Positions 56,919-64,000 of a stretch of 64,000 bases of DNA are shown here, piece after piece. Location of the stretch: the NCBI GenBank assembly GCA_963717135.1, contig CAVQVN010000001.1:3686-67685 (forward strand). Reading direction: 5' to 3'. How positions within the stretch are numbered: the stretch's first letter is position 1; the number at the start of each line of letters is the position of its first letter. The stretch is from UBA4744 sp963717135 (lineage in GTDB: Bacteria; Actinomycetota; Acidimicrobiia; Spongiisociales; UBA4744). Under the pieces are notes generated by a model, which saw only the letters and a program-made list of their open reading frames with translations, searched no databases and was not told where the DNA came from. A program made the translations under genes and the position numbers.

Positions 56919-58150
56919 TCAACCGCCGAGGAACGCCCGGTCGAGCATCGCCGCCATCTGGGCGCGGTTCACCAAGTCCTGCGGGTGGTAGTGCCCGTCG
57001 GGGTTGCCGAACACCACTCCGAGCTCATGCAGGGTCTCCACATACGGGGCGTACCAGGCTGCCGCCGGAACGTCGGGGAAATACCCGTGGTAGGGGGCAC
57101 CCGGGTTTTCGGCGTTGAGTGCCCGCACCAGAAAGGCGGCCATTTCTGCCCGGGTGACCGATTTGGCGGGACAGTAGCGAAGAGGATCGGGAGCGCATCC
57201 TTCGGTGATGCTCTCCTCGTAGAGCCGCCCCACCACCCCCGCATACCAGGCGCGTGGCCTCGACGTCGGCGAAGTAACTCGACACCGGGCTGGCGGTACT
57301 ACCTTCGAGACCCAAGGAACGGACCAGGAAGGCAGCCATCTGGGCGCGAGTGACCGGCTCCGCCGGACAATACTTGAGAGGAGTCGAAGAGCATCCCTCC
57401 GTTATGCCGGCCGCATAGATCCTCTCGATAGAGGCGAGCGCCCAGTGGTCGACCGTCACGTCTACCCAGATATCACACAGGTCGCCGATCCCGTTGCCGT
57501 TGGCGTCGGCCTGATCGGCGTTGGGGACGGTGGGGCAGTTGTCGGATCCGTCCAGTACTCCGTCCCCGTCCGTGTCGGCGGGTCCCGGTACGGTGATGAC
57601 GGTCGCGGCCAGCAGGCTCTCGTACGGGTTGAACTTCGTTCCGTCCGGCCGATGAAGCTCGAAGTGGAGGTGGGGGGAAACCGCCTCGGCATTGCCGCTG
57701 TCGCCCACCCAGCCGATCAGCTGGCCGGCCGAAACGTGAACCCCCTGGGCGATGCCGTCGGCGATACCCCACCCCATGCCGTCGTCGGTACCGGGCGTGT
57801 CGTTGTTCAGGTGTATGTACCAGCTCGACCAGCCGTCATCGTGGTTGATCTCCAGGTCGCAGCAATTGCCGCCCTGCTCGGCGTGCATCCAACCGACTGG
57901 TCCCGTCGGCGGCGGCCACCACCGGGATCATTTTGTCGGCCATGATGTCGGTGGCACCGTGGGTGCGGCCGCCCGATCGGGGAGCGTCGAAAGTGTCGGT
58001 GTAGTGGTTCGGTCCCAGCACGGGGAAGATGATCGGATACAACTCGGCGGCTTCGGCGGGCGGGGGACCGGGCAACGTGAGCGCGGGCAGCAAGAGCGCC
58101 GCTGTGATAACGGCCACTCCGATTCTGCGCAGTGGTGTTCGTGCCCCCAC
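56919..58150 (-). CDS. Secreted M23 peptidase with TSP3 and SLH repeats (frameshifted)
   Basis: Likely GTG start 58150 (VGARTPLRRIGVAVITAALL, LPALTLPGPPPAEAA), a signal peptide. The LytM/M23 domain follows: HGATDIMADKMIPVVAAADG with the first metal ligands, SSWYIHLNNDTPGTDDGMGW, and SPHLHFELHRPDG with the catalytic HxH. A thrombospondin type 3 calcium repeat follows (DTDGDGVLDGSDNCPTVPNA), then S-layer homology-type repeats: WALASIERIYAAGITEGCSS with CPAEPVTRAQMAAFLVRSLG, and CPAKSVTRAEMAAFLVRALN with YVETLHELGVVFGNPDGHYH. Indels lie near 57900 and 57250. It probably cuts or binds peptidoglycan at the surface. It runs against the glycolytic operon, between pgk and tpiA. Confidence 0.85.
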
Positions 58151-58265
58151 TTTTGGGGTATCGGCAAACGATGCGATGACTTGAGCGAGGCCGCCGGTGT
58201 TCCGTGGGTCGGAAATCTCTGTCAACGCCGCCGCTACTCTGACGGTCAGACACCCGGGAGAGGGA

Positions 58266-59033
58266 ATGACGCGCAAGAGCCTGATGGTCGGTAATTGGAA
58301 GATGAACAGCAACCATCTGGAGGCGATCCAGATGCTGCAAAAACTGCACTACCGGCTCGATGTCAACGACTACGACCGGGTCGACGTGGGGGTGGCACCG
58401 CCTTTCACCTCGCTTCGCTCCGTACAGACGGTGATCGAAGCCGATCACATGAGTATCAAGCTTGCCGCGCAGAACTGCTACTTCGAGGAGAAGGGGGCGT
58501 ACACCGGAGAGGTGGCACCGAGCATGCTGGCCAAGCTGTCGGTCGATTTCGTGATCGTCGGCCACTCCGAACGCCGCCAGATCTTCGGGGAGACGGACGA
58601 ATGGGTAAACAGAAAAGCCAAGGCAGTCCTGGCCCATGATATGACCCCGATCGTCTGTGTTGGCGAGTCACTCGAGGAGCGGGAAGAGGGCATCGCCTTT
58701 GATCGGGTGGGATCCCAGATTCAACAGAGCTTGACCGGCTTGTCGGCCGAGCAGATCGAAGCGATCGTCGTCGCCTACGAACCGATCTGGGCGATCGGGA
58801 CGGGACGCACCGCCGACCCGTCCGACGCGCAAGAGATGATCGAGTTCATCCGCGCTCAACTCGATCGGCAGTGGGGGAGCGCCGCCCAGCAAACGCGGAT
58901 CCTCTACGGCGGTTCGGTGAATCCGGGCAATATCGGAGCGATCATGGCCAAAAAGGACATCGACGGCGGTCTGGTGGGCGGAGCCTCGCTCGACCCGGAC
59001 ACCTTCGCCTCAGTGGTGCGCTACTGGATCTGA
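58266..59033 (+). CDS. tpiA: Triosephosphate isomerase
   Basis: Interconverts dihydroxyacetone phosphate and glyceraldehyde-3-phosphate. ATG 58266 (MTRKSLMVGNWKMNSNHLEA) follows GGGAGAGGGA; the open frame extends to 58197 but has no better start. Catalytic residues are visible: Lys in GNWKMN, His in FVIVGHSERRQIFGE, Glu in VAYEPIWAIGTGRTADPSDA; the phosphate-binding end is RILYGGSVNPGNIGAIMAKK and DGGLVGGASLDPDTFASVVR. At 255 aa it has the normal length. Confidence 0.97.
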   Translation: MTRKSLMVGNWKMNSNHLEAIQMLQKLHYRLDVNDYDRVDVGVAPPFTSLRSVQTVIEADHMSIKLAAQNCYFEEKGAYTGEVAPSMLAKLSVDFVIVGHSERRQIFGETDEWVNRKAKAVLAHDMTPIVCVGESLEEREEGIAFDRVGSQIQQSLTGLSAEQIEAIVVAYEPIWAIGTGRTADPSDAQEMIEFIRAQLDRQWGSAAQQTRILYGGSVNPGNIGAIMAKKDIDGGLVGGASLDPDTFASVVRYWI

Positions 59034-59082
59034 CAGCCAAGCTCCGGGTGGCAGGTTTCGGCGTTCAGGTGGGGAGCGGATT

Positions 59083-59110
59083 TGAAACTTTGAACCTGAA
59101 ACTTGAAACT
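59083..59110 (+). repeat. Four tandem heptamers upstream of gpmA
   Basis: TGAAACT-TTGAACC-TGAAACT-TGAAACT: four 7-base units in register, three identical and one with two changes, in the 103-base gap between tpiA and gpmA. They are much more AT-rich than the surroundings. They could be a protein-binding site or a slippage product. Confidence 0.7.
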
Positions 59111-59136
59111 CCCGAGTGACGGAGGAACGAGGGGAT

Positions 59137-59880
59137 ATGACCTACACAATGGTGCTGCTTCGCCACGGAGAGAGCGTCTGGAACAAAGCCAACCTGTTTA
59201 CCGGTTGGACCGACGTTCCCCTTTCCGAGAAGGGTGTGGAAGAAGCGAGAGCGGCCGGGCGTCTGCTGGCGGAGGAGGGGTACACCTTCGACCACGTCCA
59301 TACGTCGCTGCAGTTGCGGGCGATCCAGACCGCCAACCTCACCCTCGAGGAGATGGGGCTTTCCTGGCTGCCGGTTACCAGGCACTGGCGGCTCAACGAG
59401 CGCCATTACGGAGCCTTGCAGGGGTTGAACAAGAAAGAAACGGCGGAGAAGTACGGCAAGGAGCAGGTCTTCGAATGGCGGCGCAGCTACGACGTGCCGC
59501 CGCCGGCGCTGGAAATCGATGACGAGCGCCATCCCCGCCATGATCGCCGGTACGCCGATCTTGCTCCCGATGTGCTTCCGGCGACGGAATGCTTGAAGGA
59601 TGTGGTGGCCAGAATGCTGCCCTACTGGCACGATCGGCTGGTTCCAGATATCCGGGCGGGTCAACGGTTGCTCATTGCCGCGCACGGCAACAGCTTGCGG
59701 GCGTTGGTCAAGCACCTCGACGGTATCTCCGACGACGAGATCCCGGGACTCAACATCCCGACCGGGATTCCTTTGGTTTATCAACTGGATGAGCGGTTTG
59801 CCCGGATAGACAGCTACTATCTGGGCGATCCTGAGGCGGCCGCCAAGGCCGCCGAAGCGGTGGCCAGGCAAGCAGGTTGA
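59137..59880 (+). CDS. gpmA: 2,3-bisphosphoglycerate-dependent phosphoglycerate mutase
   Basis: Interconverts 3- and 2-phosphoglycerate. ATG 59137 (MTYTMVLLRHGESVWNKANL) matches the family start; GTG 59116 is an in-frame alternative. The phospho-accepting His is in LLRHGESVWN, followed by FTGWTDVPLSEKGVEEARAA, RHWRLNERHYGALQGLNKKE with the catalytic Glu, and the second His in LLIAAHGNSLRALVKHLDGI with NIPTGIPLVYQLD. At 247 aa it is complete. Genes of the family are not usually part of the pgk-tpiA-secG row; its insertion between tpiA and secG is notable. Confidence 0.96.
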   Translation: MTYTMVLLRHGESVWNKANLFTGWTDVPLSEKGVEEARAAGRLLAEEGYTFDHVHTSLQLRAIQTANLTLEEMGLSWLPVTRHWRLNERHYGALQGLNKKETAEKYGKEQVFEWRRSYDVPPPALEIDDERHPRHDRRYADLAPDVLPATECLKDVVARMLPYWHDRLVPDIRAGQRLLIAAHGNSLRALVKHLDGISDDEIPGLNIPTGIPLVYQLDERFARIDSYYLGDPEAAAKAAEAVARQAG

Positions 59881-59976
59881 CCGGAGAGCTTGACCATAGG
59901 CGGTAAGCCCGGTCATACTTGTTCGACTCATTTGTATTCGCCGCTCGATCGCGCGTGGCGGTGACTTGGAGAAACG

Positions 59977-60222
59977 ATGGACATACTCACCACGATCATC
60001 ATCGTCGTGCACGTCATAGTGTCGCTGGCGTTGATAGTGCTGATCCTGCTGCACGCAGGGCGAGGCGGCGGAATGTCGGACCTCTTCGGAGGGGGCATGG
60101 GGCCGGCGGCGGCGATGAGCGGCTCGACTGTCGTAGAGCGGAACCTGGACCGTCTCACCGTCATCACCGGTGTGACTTTTGCCGTGACGACCATGCTGCT
60201 CTCCTGGCTCCTGGGGCGTTAA
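59977..60222 (+). CDS. secG: Protein translocase subunit SecG
   Basis: Small auxiliary subunit of the SecYEG channel. ATG 59977 follows TTGGAGAAACG. Two membrane helices (IIIVVHVIVSLALIVLILL and LTVITGVTFAVTTMLLSWLL) flank a Gly-rich loop (HAGRGGGMSDLFGGGMG), which is the family signature (LLQ.G.GGG....FGGG). The 81-aa size is typical. It keeps its usual place after tpiA, apart from the inserted gpmA. Confidence 0.93.
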   Translation: MDILTTIIIVVHVIVSLALIVLILLHAGRGGGMSDLFGGGMGPAAAMSGSTVVERNLDRLTVITGVTFAVTTMLLSWLLGR

Positions 60223-60231
60223 GGCCCGCGC

Positions 60232-62055
60232 GTGGGCGTCCACGCTGAACCCCCCATCTCCCCGAACCGGCGGATGGGCCGGATTGCATTGGGGTTGACC
60301 GCGGTTGTCGCTCTGGCGGCCGGAGTGTGGGTGCTCAACACCAACGGCCCAACTGAAGCAGCGACCACAACGGGCGCTCCACCCACGATCGCCCCCACCT
60401 CGACTACTTCGGCGACCACCACGACCACCGAAGCCGTCCCGGTGGAGCACCCTTACGGGGGCGACGTCACGGTCGGTATTTCGGCCGAACCGATCACCCT
60501 CAATCCTTTCCTGGAGGGCGGGGGAGCGGAGGTCCTCCAACTGATCGGCAGGACCTCCTGGGCCGGGGCCGTGGCGTTGCACGGCGCGACCCTCGATCCG
60601 GTTCCCGTCCTTCTGAGCGAGATCCCCACTCTGGACAATGGTGGCTTGGTGGAGAACGAGGACGGGACCGTCACCGTCACCTATCGGATTAGTTCCGACG
60701 CTAAATGGGAGGATGGTTCCGCCGTCACCGGCGCCGATTTCCTGGCGACCTATCGGTTGGCCACCGATCCTTCACTCCCCATCCGTGACGATATCCGCGA
60801 CCCCTACGCGTCGATTGTCCCCGACTCGTTGAAGTTCGACGTGGAAACGGTCACCTTCGATCTGGTGGGTCCGTCGCTTGCCTACCTAGATGTCTTTTCG
60901 ATCGTGGTCCCGGCAGCCCAGCTTGCCGAAAGCGATTTTGTGGCCGACTGGACCGACCGGTTCTGGATGAGTGCCGGACCTTTTCGGTTTGGTGAGTGGA
61001 TTCCCGGCGAGGCGATCATCATGGAGCGCAACAGTGAGTATTGGGAGACTGATCCGGAGACCGGTCAGGCGTTGCCGTACCTCGACAGCCTGATCTTTGC
61101 AGTGGCCTCCGGACCGGGCGGCGTGATCGGCGGATTCCAGACGGGCAGGTTCGACATCGTGGCGGTGCCCCCGGACCCGAACGTGGTTTCGGAACTCGAG
61201 GCGCTGGACGGGACAGACGTCCAGGTTGGCTGGGGGCCGACCTGGGAGCATCTCAGCTTCCAGTTTGGTTCCGGCCGGTTTGAGCGAAATCCCGATTCGA
61301 TGAACGAGCATCTCGACTACCGGCAGGCGGTTGCCCACGCCATCGATCGAAGCCAAATCGCCGAAGCCGTTTCTGCGGGTCTGGTCCCGGCTCTGGAGTC
61401 GCCGATGAGCGTCATGTGGCCGGCAGCCGCCTCGCCGGGCTGGTCCGGATACCGGGGTGAGGCAGACTCGGCCAAGGAGGCACTCGACGTGCTCCGTGAA
61501 ACGGTTGATGTGTCGACTCCCCGAGCGGTGCTGACCACCAACAACACCCCAGAACGCAATATTGCCGCGGCGGAATTAGGTCCGATGCTCGGCGCCGCGG
61601 GGATAACCCTCGAGGTGGAACCCCCCGAAGAGACCGGGGTCTACTTCCTGGAGACGATCGGCCCCGGTCGATTTGATCTTGCCGAATGGGCCTGGGTTCC
61701 AACTCCGGGCCCTTCGGGAGCTGTGGCGGATGTGCGGCGGTGGTTTCTCCTGACCCCGGAAGCCGGCGGATCGGGATTCAGCCGGTGGGCCGTCTCGGCT
61801 CAGGAACCCGCTGATGAGGTGGCGAGGTTGGACGCCCTCCTCGAAGATGTTGCTTCGGAGGTGGACCTCGAGAACGTCAAGACGATGCTGGGTGAGATCG
61901 AGACCCTCATGGCCGACCTGGTCGTCACCGTGCCGCTCTATGCCGAGCTCAATGCCGGGGCAGTTCGCACCGATTCGGTGTCCGGCTACCAGCATTCGAT
62001 CATCTCCGGCGGTGACACCTGGAACGCCGCGATGTGGTACCGAACCGACGATTGA
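60232..62055 (+). CDS. ABC transporter substrate-binding protein, family 5 (oligopeptide type)
   Basis: GTG 60232 begins nine bases after secG. An N-terminal helix (RIALGLTAVVALAAGVWVLN) is followed by a Thr-rich linker (TSTTSATTTTTEAVPV) with no lipobox Cys, so anchoring by the uncleaved helix is likely. The SBP_bac_5 domain starts with GGDVTVGISAEPITLNPFLE and shows TVTYRISSDAKWEDGSAVTG, ADFLATYRLATDPSLPIRDD, AGPFRFGEWIPGEAIIMERN and DYRQAVAHAIDRSQIAEAV. At 607 aa it is of usual size. It would deliver peptides or similar ligands to an ABC permease, but no permease gene is in the window. Confidence 0.85.
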   Translation: MGVHAEPPISPNRRMGRIALGLTAVVALAAGVWVLNTNGPTEAATTTGAPPTIAPTSTTSATTTTTEAVPVEHPYGGDVTVGISAEPITLNPFLEGGGAEVLQLIGRTSWAGAVALHGATLDPVPVLLSEIPTLDNGGLVENEDGTVTVTYRISSDAKWEDGSAVTGADFLATYRLATDPSLPIRDDIRDPYASIVPDSLKFDVETVTFDLVGPSLAYLDVFSIVVPAAQLAESDFVADWTDRFWMSAGPFRFGEWIPGEAIIMERNSEYWETDPETGQALPYLDSLIFAVASGPGGVIGGFQTGRFDIVAVPPDPNVVSELEALDGTDVQVGWGPTWEHLSFQFGSGRFERNPDSMNEHLDYRQAVAHAIDRSQIAEAVSAGLVPALESPMSVMWPAAASPGWSGYRGEADSAKEALDVLRETVDVSTPRAVLTTNNTPERNIAAAELGPMLGAAGITLEVEPPEETGVYFLETIGPGRFDLAEWAWVPTPGPSGAVADVRRWFLLTPEAGGSGFSRWAVSAQEPADEVARLDALLEDVASEVDLENVKTMLGEIETLMADLVVTVPLYAELNAGAVRTDSVSGYQHSIISGGDTWNAAMWYRTDD

Positions 62056-62084
62056 CCCGGAATGGGCAGCGGATGGTTGGTAGG

Positions 62085-62090
62085 TATACT
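62085..62090 (+). promoter_or_regulatory. Probable -10 element of tRNA-Leu(GAG)
   Basis: TATACT lies 11 bases before the tRNA 5' end, in a short AT-richer stretch after the substrate-binding protein gene. No good -35 is found at 16-18 bases upstream; TTGACC at 62052-62057 is too far away. Confidence 0.4.
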
Positions 62091-62101
62091 CCCGTCGCTA
62101 C

Positions 62102-62189
<88 letters not shown>

Positions 62190-62216
62190 AGAAACCCCCA
62201 TGTATTGGTAGGGATA

Positions 62217-62236
62217 CACCCCCGAAGTCGGGGGTG
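62217..62236 (+). terminator. Hairpin downstream of tRNA-Leu(GAG)
   Basis: CACCCCCG-AAGT-CGGGGGTG gives an 8-bp GC-rich stem with a 4-base loop, 28 bases after the tRNA 3' end. There is no T-tract, so it may act in transcript end formation or simply be the kind of palindrome that IS110-group elements sometimes target. Confidence 0.55.
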
Positions 62237-62587
62237 GTCACCTAGCGTGGCCTCGGGAGGGATCCCGGCGGTGACGGAAAACCCCTGAGCTTTGAAGGCT
62301 CGTTGACCTGATCGTTGCTGGGGTCCGCTCTCGAGCAGACTCGGTTGAGGAAATTGGTGGGACTGTTCGGCCTGTGGCCGTCGGTCCGGTGCACCGTATG
62401 AATCACATGGCTGGGTGGGCTAGGTCGTCCGCTCTGTGGTGTCGGGTGGGGTCGGGAGCATCTCTGGCTGGTGGTCGAGCGCGAGCGAGGGGTTCTCCCG
62501 GTCAATAACCGTTGCGGGCTCCGGCCGAGGATGAGTTGAACGGCATCGAGGCCGGGCTGTCCGCTCGTGAGAAGGGAGAACCCCTCG
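62237..62587 (+). ncRNA. Non-coding 5' region of IS110-type element, candidate bridge RNA locus
   Basis: About 350 bases without a plausible gene separate the tRNA hairpin from the transposase start. In IS110-group elements with this layout the non-coding end upstream of the recombinase is transcribed into a bridge RNA with two internal loops that pair to target and donor DNA. The stretch has many short GC-rich inverted repeats (for example GGCCTGTGGCC and CCGGTGCACCG around 62370-62397). No fold was computed; assignment rests on position and known family biology. Confidence 0.35.
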
Positions 62588-64000
62588 ATGCAAGTGAACA
62601 CCAGAACAACCCGGGTGTCGATCGGGATCGACGCGGCGGTCGTGGCTGCCACATCAGATCGCGGTCCGAGGAGAGGTCCGTGAGGACTTCAGGGTTTCGC
62701 CGACATTGGCTGGGTTGGCCAAACTGACCGAGCGTCTCGAGCCGTATGCGGGGTCGATGGTGGTGGCGGAACCGACGGCGGGGACGTGGCTGCCGTTGGC
62801 CCACGCGGTGGCTGATGCCGGCTGTGAGATCGGGTTCGTCGCCAACCGGGACTCGGCCCGGCTCCGCAAAGCGATCGTCGGGGCATCCAAGACCGACGTG
62901 ATCGATGCCGACATGCTGGCCCGCTGCCAAGACGTTCTGGGCGTCGTGGCGGCGCCGTGTTCCGCCACCGGGCCAGATCGCCTTGCGGCGGGCGATGCGG
63001 CGCCGCCATGTCGCCACGATCGACGCCCACCGGGTCGAGTGTCGCCTCTGGGCGCTGGGGGCGTGGGCGTTCCCGGATCTGTGGCGAGCCTCCGGCGGTC
63101 ACACGCTCGCCCAGCCGCTGCTGGGCCGTTGGCCCCATCTGGAGCGCTTGCGCAGGCCCGGATCTCGTCGATCGTCGAGGTCGTCGCCGCTCACAGCCGC
63201 GACCAACGACCCGACCGGCGGGCGGAACGGATCCGTGACGCCGCGGGCGGGTGGGCCGCGTTCTGGGCGGGCCGTCTCGATCTCGACGCGCTCGCCTGGG
63301 AGGTCACCGCCATGCTCGACGACATCGCTGCTGCTGACCGGCGCCACCGCCAGCCACTACCCACGCGGTCGGTCTGTGGCAACGACACTGGCCCGACGAC
63401 GTACTGACCACAATCCCCGGACTCGGCCCGATCTGCGCGTCAGCGATCCGGGGCTGGTGGGGCGACGCCACCCACCTCCAGTCGGCCAAAGCCGCGGCCG
63501 CTCACGCCGGGTTGAACCCGTCGATGTGGTCCTCGGGACTGACCGAGGCGCCATCGCGCAAGATCACCAAACAAGGACCGGCCGAGCTCCGCCTCGCGCT
63601 CTACCAGGCCGCCAACGTCGCCCGCCGCCGCGATCCCCAACTCGCCGAGCACTACCGGCGGCTCATGTTCGAACGAGGCCACAACCACATCTCGGCCAAC
63701 ACCGCCGTCGCCCGCAAACTCGCCTGCCGGGCGTGGGCGATCGCCACCACCGGCCGACCCTACGAACCCCGCGACCTCGACGGGAACCCGATCAGCCTCG
63801 ACGAGGCAGCCGCCTCGCCGTCGAGCTCGCAGTGCCCGACGACATCCGGTCCCGCCGACGCGGACACACCCGCCGAGGACGACTCAACCCCACCTGACCA
63901 GCCGCCACAACCAGCGCTCGACCACCCCAGCAGGCCACCGGCTCACCCCGACGCGCCCACCCACCGTGAACCACCACCAAGTTGACAACCGTTAGGAAAT
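62300..64000 (+). mobile_element. IS110-family insertion sequence, right end at or beyond window edge
   Basis: It comprises the transposase and its upstream non-coding region. GTTGAGGAAAT at 62344-62354 resembles GTTAGGAAAT at 63991-64000, the last bases of the window; these could mark the two ends, since IS110 elements lack long inverted repeats and use short matching core sequences. The left boundary is approximate and the right one may lie outside. The element is downstream of tRNA-Leu(GAG). Confidence 0.5.
62588..63985 (+). CDS. IS110-family transposase (frameshifted)
   Basis: ATG 62588 gives NTRTTRVSIGIDAAVVAA with the first Asp of the DEDD RuvC-like domain. Other acidic residues are in MVVAEPTAGTWLPLAHAVAD and GASKTDVIDADMLARCQDVL. 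Frames shift near 62650, 62950, 63160 and 63370. The C-terminal Transposase_20 part is LTTIPGLGPICASAIRGWWG, HLQSAKAAAAHAGLNPSMWS with the conserved Ser region, KITKQGPAELRLALYQAANV and FERGHNHISANTAVARKLAC, ending after a Pro-rich tail at 63985. The exact 466-codon span suggests an intact gene with compensating errors. Confidence 0.8.

Overview
The window looks like a high-GC (about 60-65%) actinobacterial chromosome. The backbone polA-rpsA-coaE-uvrB-uvrA-uvrC-rapZ-yvcK-pgk-tpiA-secG is the order typical of Actinomycetota. The Tad pilus genes, the Thr-rich linkers of secreted proteins and a four-domain S1 protein with an acidic extension point to an uncultured deep-branching lineage, possibly Acidimicrobiia-like. 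That placement is inference; nothing here names the species.

Layout. 1-6.2 kb is accessory DNA: tiny coupled ORFs, a HIRAN-domain protein, a lipoprotein, and broken remnants including an XRE/DUF3102-like phage-type gene. 6.2-11.1 kb holds tRNA-Leu(CAA), a small coiled-coil gene, polA and rpsA. 11.3-21.8 kb is a Tad/Flp pilus locus (cpaB, cpaE, cpaF, a VWA-TadB fusion, tadC), then a polytopic membrane protein, a Flp pilin on the other strand, and a NarL-type sensor kinase/regulator pair. 21.9-27.0 kb holds coaE, two membrane proteins and uvrB. 27.1-36.7 kb is a glycan region: two methyltransferases; rmlA, rmlB, a PurN-like formyltransferase, a GtrB-type glycosyltransferase, a WbqC-family protein and a WecE-type aminotransferase; then two GT-C-like membrane proteins. 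uvrA lies at 36.7-39.5 kb. 39.5-51.9 kb holds two paralogous membrane proteins, a broken methyltransferase, three membrane-fused spermidine-synthase-fold proteins (one a wreck with a GC-poor segment), a GT39-like protein and a small membrane protein. 52.0-62.1 kb is the core block uvrC, rapZ, yvcK, pgk, tpiA, gpmA, secG, with a secreted M23/SLH protein on the opposite strand and an oligopeptide-type binding protein after secG. 62.1-64.0 kb has tRNA-Leu(GAG) and an IS110-family element running to the window edge.

How it fits together. UvrA, UvrB, UvrC and PolA are a complete incision and resynthesis set for nucleotide excision repair. Pgk, TpiA and GpmA are lower glycolysis, next to the gluconeogenesis-associated YvcK. 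RmlA, RmlB and WecE make a dTDP-4-amino-4,6-dideoxyhexose, which the neighbouring formyltransferase could N-formylate; the many polytopic glycosyltransferase-like genes would assemble or export the glycan. The core genes are separated by blocks of envelope genes (pilus, glycan, membrane methyltransferases).

Quality caveat. Many genes, including essential ones (polA, uvrB, coaE, rapZ), carry single-base frameshifts. Several are repaired by removing one base of a short homopolymer, so I treat most as sequence errors, not true pseudogenes. In the less conserved regions errors and real decay cannot be told apart from sequence alone, and coordinates of multiply frameshifted genes are approximate.
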